A stretch of DNA of 57,918 nt, taken from Rhizobiaceae bacterium (GTDB taxonomy: Bacteria > Pseudomonadota > Alphaproteobacteria > Rhizobiales > Rhizobiaceae). Shown here piece by piece: positions 51,828 to 57,918 of the stretch. Position 1 is the first letter of the stretch. Each line of letters begins with the position of its first letter. The stretch is from the NCBI GenBank assembly GCA_020628035.1, contig JAHDFS010000004.1, positions 1-57,918 of the forward strand. The letters are read 5' to 3'. The position numbers were made by a program, and so were the translations under genes. Below the pieces are notes generated by a model. The model worked only from the letters and a program-made list of their open reading frames with translations. It had not been told where the DNA came from and searched no databases.

Positions 51828-52418
51828 ATGAGGCCTGGACAAAAGAATAATCGTGGACGCGGACGTAATAACAATAACCGTAAACCTTCCAATCCACTTT
51901 CCCGTTCTTATGATAGCACCGGACCTGACGTAAAAGTCAGGGGCAATGCGCAAACAGTGGCTGAGAAATACATGGCTTTGGCGCGAGATGCACAAGGCTC
52001 TGGTGACCGAGTTATGGCTGAAAATTATCTTCAGCATGCCGAACATTATAACCGTATTGTTGCGCAAGGTCAGGCTCAGCTCCAAGAGCGTCAGCAGCGT
52101 GATGAAGCGGCGCGCGAACAGCAAGAGCGTGATCAGCAAGAAAAAGCTGCTGAAGCTGCTGAGAATTCAGAAGATGCTGCTGAAGCTGTTGAAACAACAG
52201 CAGAAAATTCTGATGCAGAGGTTGGCGATGCCGCTCAGGCTGCAGAATCAGATGAGAAGCCTCGCCGCAATCAACGCCGCAGAACCGGGCCTCGTCAGCG
52301 TCGCCCGCGCGCGAATGAAAATGGTGAGGATGCTGCGGCTAAGCCTCAGGTTGAAGTGGTTGCCGAAGCGCCGGTTGAGGCATCTGAGCCAACAGAAACC
52401 GCACCAGCTGCAGAATAA
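51828..52418 (+). CDS. DUF4167 domain-containing protein
   Basis: This 196-residue protein is split in two. The N-terminal DUF4167 domain (about residues 1-85) starts MRPGQKNNRGRGRNNNNRKPSNPLSRSYDS, a basic, Asn/Arg/Gly-rich stretch typical of RNA binding. It continues with VRGNAQTVAEKYMALARDAQGSGDRVMAENYLQHAEHYNRIV. The rest is a low-complexity Glu/Ala tail with another basic patch (RRNQRRRTGPRQRRPR). The domain is confined to alphaproteobacteria and is almost always near prmC and clpB, as I recall. Function is unknown. A strong terminator follows. Confidence 0.88.
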   Translation: MRPGQKNNRGRGRNNNNRKPSNPLSRSYDSTGPDVKVRGNAQTVAEKYMALARDAQGSGDRVMAENYLQHAEHYNRIVAQGQAQLQERQQRDEAAREQQERDQQEKAAEAAENSEDAAEAVETTAENSDAEVGDAAQAAESDEKPRRNQRRRTGPRQRRPRANENGEDAAAKPQVEVVAEAPVEASEPTETAPAAE

Positions 52419-52444
52419 ACTCTTTCCATGTTTTTAATACTTAG

Positions 52445-52469
52445 AACCCGGTCTTGGCCGGGTTTTTTT
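52445..52469 (+). terminator. Rho-independent terminator after the DUF4167 gene
   Basis: AACCCGG and CCGGGTT form a seven-pair stem around TCTTGG, followed directly by seven T residues. This is a strong intrinsic terminator and isolates clpB from upstream transcription. Confidence 0.9.
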
Positions 52470-52491
52470 GTTTTTAATACGCAAGCCCCTT

Positions 52492-52518
52492 TTCGAAATA
52501 TCGATCAATACCCATATA
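52492..52518 (+). promoter_or_regulatory. Putative heat-shock (RpoH) promoter of clpB
   Basis: TTCGAAA (52492-52498) and CCCATATA (52511-52518) are 12 bases apart. They resemble the sigma-32 boxes CTTGAAA and CCCCATNT, and lie just past a terminator and about 90 bases before clpB, a classical heat-shock gene. Confidence 0.5.
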
Positions 52519-52609
52519 AAAAGCATAACGAACTTGCCACTTGGTGGGAGTTCTTCCGGAAGTATTGTATTCGTGCCTCAATAGGGCGAAACATGATTTG
52601 GAGAATGAC

Positions 52610-55216
52610 ATGAACTTAGAAAAGTATTCCGAACGTGTGCGTGGTTTCATCCAGTCCGCGCAATCCTTTGCACTTGGCGAAGGGCATCAACAATTTGCCT
52701 CTGAGCATTTGTTAAAAATATTGCTCGATGACGAGCAAGGTATGGCGTCATCTTTGATCGACCGCTCAGGCGGGCGTTCATCTGAAGCCAAAATTGCAAC
52801 GCAAACGGCCATTCAAAAATTACCAAAAGTCTCCGGTGGTAACGGGCAGATCTATCTGACCCAACCTCTGGCGAAGCTTTTTGCAGATGCTGAAAAAATT
52901 GCTGAAAAATCAGGTGATAGTTTTGTAACGGTCGAGCGATTGTTACTGGCGATGGTCACTGATAAATCTACCGTTGTCGGCAAAATTTTAACGCAGGCTG
53001 GCTTAACCGCCCAAGCATTGAACGACACAATTAATTCGATCCGCAAAGGTCGCACTGCAGACAGTGCATCTGCTGAAGAAGGATTTGATGCGCTCAAAAA
53101 ATATGCTCGCGATCTCACAGAAGATGCGCGCGAGGGCCGGCTTGATCCCGTGATTGGTCGTGATGATGAAATCCGCCGCGCCATTCAAGTTCTATCTCGC
53201 AGAACCAAGAATAACCCGGTCCTGATCGGTGAACCTGGTGTTGGTAAAACAGCGATTGCCGAAGGATTATCATTGCGTATCGTCAATGGTGATGTGCCCG
53301 AATCTTTGAAAGATAAACGCTTGATGGCACTTGATATGGGTGCACTCATTGCGGGCGCTAAATATCGTGGTGAATTTGAGGAGCGACTCAAATCTGTTCT
53401 TAACGAAGTGCAGGCGGAAGCTGGCCAAATCATTCTTTTCATTGATGAAATGCATACTTTGGTCGGTGCGGGTAAATCTGACGGTGCAATGGACGCATCT
53501 AACTTGCTCAAGCCAGCTTTGGCGCGCGGTGAACTCCATTGCGTGGGTGCTACAACACTTGATGAATATCGCAAACATGTTGAAAAAGATCCCGCTCTGG
53601 CGCGTCGTTTCCAACAAGTATTGATCAATGAGCCAACGGTTGAAGATACGGTTTCAATTTTACGTGGGCTTAAGGAAAAATATGAGCAACACCACAAGGT
53701 TCGCATTAGTGATCGGGCTTTGGTTTCTGCCGCAACATTATCAAATCGTTATATCACGGATCGCTTTTTACCGGATAAAGCAATTGATTTGATGGATGAG
53801 GCAGCAGCGCGTTTGCGCATGCAGGTTGATTCTAAGCCTGAGGAATTGGATGAACTTGATCGGCGCATCATTCAGCTTAAGATCGAGCGCGAAGCTTTGA
53901 AAAAAGAAGATGATGATGCCACAAAAGAAAGGCTTTCTAACTTAGAAGAAGAATTGTCCGATCTTGAGGAAACATCAACAGCTTTGACGGCTAAATGGCA
54001 GTCCGAAAAGCAAAAGCTCGGTGTGGCAGCTGATCTAAAACAACAGCTTGAACATGCGCGTAATCAGCTTGAGATCGCACAGCGAAATGGCGAATACCAG
54101 CGCGCTGGTGAGTTGACCTATAGCGAAATTCCAGCGCTTGAAAAACAGCTTGTTGAAGCGGAAAATCGCGAGGAAACTGCGGCTGCCAGCATGGTCGAAG
54201 AAGTTGTAACTCCAGATCACATTGCACATATTGTTTCGCGCTGGACCGGTGTTCCGGTTGATAAAATGCTCGAAGGTGAACGCGATAAGCTTTTGCGTAT
54301 GGAAGACGAATTGGCAAAGCGTGTTATTGGTCAGGGCGAGGCTGTGCAAGCGGTATCGCGTGCGGTGCGCCGTGCTCGTGCCGGGTTGCAAGATCCAAAC
54401 AGGCCGATTGGTTCTTTCATGTTCTTAGGGCCGACAGGTGTCGGTAAAACGGAGCTGACAAAAGCCTTGGCCGAGTTTTTGTTTGATGATGAGCAAGCAA
54501 TGGTTCGCATTGATATGTCTGAATATATGGAGAAGCATTCTGTCGCTCGTTTGATTGGTGCGCCTCCCGGCTATGTTGGGTATGATGAAGGTGGTGCTTT
54601 AACGGAAGCCGTGCGCCGCAGGCCATATCAAGTGGTGCTTTTTGATGAAGTTGAAAAAGCCCATAGTGATGTGTTCAATGTGTTATTGCAGGTGCTTGAT
54701 GATGGGCGCTTAACAGATAGTCAGGGTCGTACGGTTGATTTCAGAAATGTCTTGATCATCATGACTTCCAATTTGGGCGCGGAATTCTTGGTCAATTTAG
54801 GTGAAGATCAGGATGTTGATAGTGCTCGTGAAGACGTGATGTCTGTTGTGCGTACCGCCTTCCGGCCTGAATTTTTAAACAGGTTGGATGACACGATATT
54901 ATTCCATCGTTTGAAGCGTCAGGATATGGGGGCGATTGTTGATATTCAGCTCGCGCGATTATCTAAACTTCTGGCTGAACGTAAAATTACAATCGAGCTT
55001 GAAGACGAGGCGCGAACTTGGTTGTCCGATAAAGGCTATGATCCGGCATTTGGTGCGCGACCTTTAAAGCGCGTGATCCAAAAATACTTGCAGGATATGT
55101 TGGCTGAGAAAATTCTCGGCGGTGAGATCCATGACGGTTCAAACCTTGTGATTACCAATGGTTCCGATCGGTTGAACGTTTATGTTCGAAAAACAGATCA
55201 ACAATCTGCCGCTTAA
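52610..55216 (+). CDS. clpB: ATP-dependent chaperone ClpB
   Basis: ClpB is the hexameric disaggregase that works with DnaK. The 868-residue protein has the N-domain repeats (about residues 1-145). The first AAA domain has Walker A GEPGVGKT and Walker [17 protein letters not shown] long coiled-coil middle domain spans about 390-520, which distinguishes it from ClpA and ClpC. The second AAA domain has GPTGVGKT and [11 protein letters not shown], and the C-terminal part reads [19 protein letters not shown] lies before the ATG at 52610. It stands alone between two strong terminators. Confidence 0.97.
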   Translation: MNLEKYSERVRGFIQSAQSFALGEGHQQFASEHLLKILLDDEQGMASSLIDRSGGRSSEAKIATQTAIQKLPKVSGGNGQIYLTQPLAKLFADAEKIAEKSGDSFVTVERLLLAMVTDKSTVVGKILTQAGLTAQALNDTINSIRKGRTADSASAEEGFDALKKYARDLTEDAREGRLDPVIGRDDEIRRAIQVLSRRTKNNPVLIGEPGVGKTAIAEGLSLRIVNGDVPESLKDKRLMALDMGALIAGAKYRGEFEERLKSVLNEVQAEAGQIILFIDEMHTLVGAGKSDGAMDASNLLKPALARGELHCVGATTLDEYRKHVEKDPALARRFQQVLINEPTVEDTVSILRGLKEKYEQHHKVRISDRALVSAATLSNRYITDRFLPDKAIDLMDEAAARLRMQVDSKPEELDELDRRIIQLKIEREALKKEDDDATKERLSNLEEELSDLEETSTALTAKWQSEKQKLGVAADLKQQLEHARNQLEIAQRNGEYQRAGELTYSEIPALEKQLVEAENREETAAASMVEEVVTPDHIAHIVSRWTGVPVDKMLEGERDKLLRMEDELAKRVIGQGEAVQAVSRAVRRARAGLQDPNRPIGSFMFLGPTGVGKTELTKALAEFLFDDEQAMVRIDMSEYMEKHSVARLIGAPPGYVGYDEGGALTEAVRRRPYQVVLFDEVEKAHSDVFNVLLQVLDDGRLTDSQGRTVDFRNVLIIMTSNLGAEFLVNLGEDQDVDSAREDVMSVVRTAFRPEFLNRLDDTILFHRLKRQDMGAIVDIQLARLSKLLAERKITIELEDEARTWLSDKGYDPAFGARPLKRVIQKYLQDMLAEKILGGEIHDGSNLVITNGSDRLNVYVRKTDQQSAA

Positions 55217-55273
55217 ACGGAAGCTCCTATAGCAAAACCAAAATAGAGAAGATTGTCGAATCATATTATCATA

Positions 55274-55298
55274 GGGCCAGCTTGTTGCTGGCCCTTTT
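55274..55298 (+). terminator. Rho-independent terminator after clpB
   Basis: GGGCCAGC (55274-55281) and GCTGGCCC (55287-55294) form a perfect eight-pair stem with the loop TTGTT, followed by TTTTGTTTT. This is a strong intrinsic terminator. It lies only about 18 bases before the YjbR-type start. Confidence 0.9.
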
Positions 55299-55315
55299 GT
55301 TTTGGAGATCGTTTT

Positions 55316-55687
55316 ATGAACCGCGAAGAATTTAATGCCTTTTGTTCAAAATTACCGGCCACGTCTCATGTCGTGCAATGGGGCGGATCCGATGTTTGGA
55401 AAGTTGGCGGAAAAGTTTTCGCTATTGCCGGCTGGGAGGATGATCCTGATTTCACGCGCGTGACGTTTAAAGTATCTGATCTCGCATATGATATTTTACG
55501 AGAGCAACCAGGTTTGCGACCCGCACCTTATTTAGCGCCTCGGGGCGCCAAATGGATTCAGCATTTTGAAGAGCCGGGTTTAGATCGGGATGCGCTTTGT
55601 GACTACTTGAAAGAATCACATCGGCTTATCAGCTTGAATTTGACCAAAAAACTTCAAAAAGAACTCGGTTTAAACCAACAGGCTTAG
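55316..55687 (+). CDS. MmcQ/YjbR family DNA-binding-like protein
   Basis: This 123-residue protein begins MNREEFNAFCSKLPATSHVVQWGGSDVWKVGGKVFAIAGW and continues with FKVSDLAYDILREQPGLRPAPYLAPRGAKWIQH. This matches the MmcQ/YjbR (CyaY-like fold) family. Function is undefined; a double-winged DNA-binding fold is proposed for the family. GGAGA lies seven bases before the ATG. The clpB terminator lies so close upstream that the gene needs its own promoter inside it or depends on readthrough. It converges with the M23 gene. Confidence 0.86.
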   Translation: MNREEFNAFCSKLPATSHVVQWGGSDVWKVGGKVFAIAGWEDDPDFTRVTFKVSDLAYDILREQPGLRPAPYLAPRGAKWIQHFEEPGLDRDALCDYLKESHRLISLNLTKKLQKELGLNQQA

Positions 55688-55695
55688 TTATTTGG

Positions 55696-57648
55696 TTAAT
55701 TGCTGGCTAGTTCTGTCGCCGCTTCATCAATATCCAATAATGCATTGAGCTTACGGCGTTCGCGATGGAAAATATCAAGCGCTTCACCTTTCAGGGTCTT
55801 GCCGCCAGGAAGCCTTACGCGCAACGGATCAACTTTGGTGCCATTGACGATCAACTCATAATGCAAATGCGGTCCGGTCGAAAGACCAGTTGAACCAATA
55901 TAACCAATGACTTGGCCTTGTTTTACGCGTGCGCCAGGCACCACGCCAGCGGCAATTTTGGACTGGTGGGAATAAGACGAGACATAGCCATTTGCATGTT
56001 GGATTTTTGTTTGTTTTCCATAGCCACCTGAATGCCAGCCGGCTTTTTCAACAACGCCATCCCCGGCTGCCAAAATTGGTGTTCCGCGCGGTGCGGACCA
56101 ATCCACGCCGGAATGCATGCGTCTACGCCCAGTAATTGGGTGCCGTCTCATGCCAAAGGCCGAGCGAAATTTCGCTGTCGGTACTGGGTTTCTAATCAAG
56201 AACTGACGGGCACTGCGGCCATCTTCATTATAATAGTCCACTGTACCATCTTCAGGATGAGCGAATCTGTAGAATTTTGTTAGATTGCCGCCGAAATTTG
56301 CTGAGATATATAATAATTCTGAATTTTCAGATGCGACATCCTCATTATTGGAAACCGAGAAAAACGCTTCCAGGCGATCAGAGGGTTTAACTCGCGCTCT
56401 GAAATCAACACTTGCCGCCATCATTCGGATCAATTGCTTGATCATATCTGGTGTCATACCGTAGGAAAGTCCTGCCTGATAAATGCCATCATAAACACGG
56501 GGCATCTTTGTCGGCTGCGGTGCAATTTCCGGTGAATCTTCCAAAAGTGCGGCAATGCTTGGGGAATAGACAGGTTCTTCTGCCAAAACATAGCGCCCGC
56601 GGTCATTGCGCGCGCCGGTCACCAGATGTTTGTTCTGTTCATATACAGACAAACGCATGATCTGCGTATCTTCCTCGGATTGTTCAACGCCAATGCGCAA
56701 TGACATACCCGGCTCTAGATTGTCTGTATCAATTTCGCCGGACAACAAATCTTCATAAATAAGGATCTGCTCTTCTATATAGCCGGCTTCAGTTAATATG
56801 GCGCTCAGCTTGCTGGGCGAACGTACGGTTTGGATGTCTTCGTGGAAATCAATTTTTTTTGATTCGACCGGCGCATAGGATGCAATGGATACGTTTTCAG
56901 CAACAACGCGGGCATTAATTCCAGCTGTGAAGTCAAATATAGATGTCGGTTGATCACCAAAACGGCGTGGGTCGACAAAATGAAGCGCAGCGATTTGGCT
57001 ATCTTGCCCAATCAGAACTGAACCATTTGTTCGGACGGTTTCTTCCGCTTCTTCGATGCTCATAGATGCGGCAAATCCGTATCTGTTGTCTTCGAGCGGG
57101 AATTCCAATGTGCGCAAAGAAATCTCTGAATCAATTTTGGCACCATAGATCGCGCCTGATGTTACTGCTGAACCAATTGCGTTTTCATTATTGGCGAAAA
57201 TCTGCAAAGGATTGAACTTTGGATATTCGGTGGCAACATTGTAACTTGTCGCAAGAGGCATGGATACAAATGCAAATGGACGACTACGTACAATTTGCCG
57301 ATCGCCGTCTTGCACAAGTGTTGGCACATCCATCACCAATTTGTCAGGTTCTGAATTGGTGGTTACGCTATTGCGGATACGTTGCTTCTTTTGTCCAAGC
57401 TCGGCAGAGGAGGGGACGGAGAAGTCAGTGCTTGCCAATGCTACAGCCGGCGGTGCGAGTTGCTCTTTCCCTTCAAGTGCAACAAAAAGCGCAACACCCA
57501 TGAGGGTCATGGATGTAATGCCAGTCATAAATGTACTTGAAAGCCATCTAAAGGAAACTTCCCGACGGTCTGGAGCGCGAGTGCCACCTGCCAAGATTGG
57601 AGGTTCATCGCCCAGGCGCCGCTTATGATCTTTATCCGTCTGCATCAT
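55696..57648 (-). CDS. M23 family metallopeptidase (LytM domain, membrane-anchored)
   Basis: This 650-residue envelope protein has a short cytosolic N-terminus, one membrane helix (about residues 38-60, STFMTGITSMTLMGVALFVALEG) and a long periplasmic region. The C-terminal LytM/M23 domain has zinc ligands in RMHSGVDWSAP (H and D) and HLHYEL (final H), with YSHQS between. All catalytic residues appear intact, so it is likely an active peptidoglycan endopeptidase for cell growth or division. A LysM-like SYNVATEY or OapA-type element precedes the catalytic part but is not certain. It is transcribed away from the right-edge promoter. Confidence 0.9.
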   Translation of the reverse strand: MMQTDKDHKRRLGDEPPILAGGTRAPDRREVSFRWLSSTFMTGITSMTLMGVALFVALEGKEQLAPPAVALASTDFSVPSSAELGQKKQRIRNSVTTNSEPDKLVMDVPTLVQDGDRQIVRSRPFAFVSMPLATSYNVATEYPKFNPLQIFANNENAIGSAVTSGAIYGAKIDSEISLRTLEFPLEDNRYGFAASMSIEEAEETVRTNGSVLIGQDSQIAALHFVDPRRFGDQPTSIFDFTAGINARVVAENVSIASYAPVESKKIDFHEDIQTVRSPSKLSAILTEAGYIEEQILIYEDLLSGEIDTDNLEPGMSLRIGVEQSEEDTQIMRLSVYEQNKHLVTGARNDRGRYVLAEEPVYSPSIAALLEDSPEIAPQPTKMPRVYDGIYQAGLSYGMTPDMIKQLIRMMAASVDFRARVKPSDRLEAFFSVSNNEDVASENSELLYISANFGGNLTKFYRFAHPEDGTVDYYNEDGRSARQFLIRNPVPTAKFRSAFGMRRHPITGRRRMHSGVDWSAPRGTPILAAGDGVVEKAGWHSGGYGKQTKIQHANGYVSSYSHQSKIAAGVVPGARVKQGQVIGYIGSTGLSTGPHLHYELIVNGTKVDPLRVRLPGGKTLKGEALDIFHRERRKLNALLDIDEAATELASN

Positions 57649-57786
57649 TACCTTTACAGCATACCGAAACTTCTATGGCTATGTACTACTTTTATAGCAA
57701 AAAACAAAGTTAGAAGATTTCTGCATTTAATTTCCAAAAGCCGTTTCATAATAAAAGGGCAATTTTATGACTAATTGCTTTAAAAA

Positions 57787-57802
57787 ACACAATATATTGT
57801 GT
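57787..57802. repeat. 16-bp perfect AT-rich palindrome
   Basis: ACACAATATATTGTGT is a perfect 16-base palindrome in the region between the M23 gene and the right-edge promoter. It may be a regulator site for either direction. Confidence 0.4.
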
Positions 57803-57881
57803 GTTTATATTGCGTCGCAGCATAGTCAAAAACTTTTGTGAAATTAATTTGAAAAAAAGTGCTTTTTTTTAAATTTTGGTG

Positions 57882-57910
57882 TTGACGGTTTGTGGGAGTG
57901 TGTGTAGAAC
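57882..57910 (+). promoter_or_regulatory. Strong promoter-like element at the right edge
   Basis: TTGACG (57882-57887) and TAGAAC (57905-57910) are 17 bases apart. They are preceded by about 60 bases of A and T tracts resembling UP elements and followed by no start codon. That pattern suits a stable-RNA promoter, possibly for an rRNA operon beyond the window. The downstream gene is not visible. Confidence 0.45.
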
Positions 57911-57918
57911 GCATCTCA

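Noticed and set aside
51946-52437. 163-codon frame overlapping the DUF4167 gene
   Set aside because: It is the shifted reading of a repetitive GCTGAA-rich tail; the DUF4167 frame has the recognised domain, good start and terminator placement.
1-57918. CRISPR array or prophage
   Set aside because: No regularly spaced direct repeats and no phage structural, lysis or replication genes were seen on either strand.

Overview
The window looks like chromosomal core DNA of an alphaproteobacterium of the order Hyphomicrobiales (Rhizobiales). Base composition is moderate, roughly mid-40s percent G+C by eye. Pointers to this group are the gene families (DUF2125, DUF3108, DUF4167, DUF1178, DUF5665, CobS/CobT), the PTS-Ntr enzyme I gene next to lysC, and a gene order that I recall from Brucella, Sinorhizobium and relatives. 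The genus cannot be named from this sequence alone. There is no prophage, insertion sequence or CRISPR array.

Layout. 1-4.3 kb: tRNA-Leu(CAA), DUF5665 protein, YqaA-type membrane protein, DsbB, HNH protein, AlkA-type glycosylase, GluQ and TusA. 4.3-11 kb: YafK-type L,D-transpeptidase, accA, xerD, a 48-residue membrane protein, aroK-aroB and a CNNM/CBS/CorC protein. 11-18 kb: bolA, a J-domain protein, cobS-cobT, an esterase-like phytase, a VUT-family queuosine-precursor transporter, rpmB and a DUF3108 protein. 18-25 kb: DUF985 cupin, a methyltransferase, metX-metW, hisC and a tyrA-type dehydrogenase, DUF2125 and a ChaC-type cyclotransferase. 25-28.6 kb: PlsC, a FemAB/CelD-type acyltransferase and a polysaccharide flippase. 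28.7-38.9 kb: secA, a parvulin, argJ, a GNAT, mutT, an orphan Flp pilin with a small membrane protein, an NDUFAF5/BioC-type methyltransferase, comF, grxC, a nitrilase-family amidase and DUF1178.

38.9-45.7 kb is the most accessory-looking part. It holds a chromate pair (rhodanese-ChrB protein and ChrA), an XRE-cupin regulator with its GNAT partner, and a divergent ArsR/SRPBCC/DUF1761 unit with two palindromic operators. After ubiG comes a DUF899 gene with its own inverted-repeat operator. Core order resumes with lysC, ptsP, prfA, prmC, DUF4167, clpB, a YjbR/MmcQ protein and an M23 envelope peptidase. The right edge ends in a strong promoter-like sequence that may drive an rRNA operon lying outside the window.

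The genes serve amino-acid synthesis (aroK, aroB, hisC, tyrA type, metX, metW, argJ, lysC), translation (rpmB, prfA, prmC, gluQ), envelope and secretion work (secA, DsbB, L,D-transpeptidase, M23, PlsC, flippase) and stress response (clpB, grxC, mutT, AlkA). The less expected signals are mostly non-coding or very short. They are a pseudoknot-like leader overlapping the start codon of the queuosine-precursor transporter, possible leader peptides ahead of hisC, secA and ptsP, and several large palindromic operators. No wholly new multi-gene system is evident.
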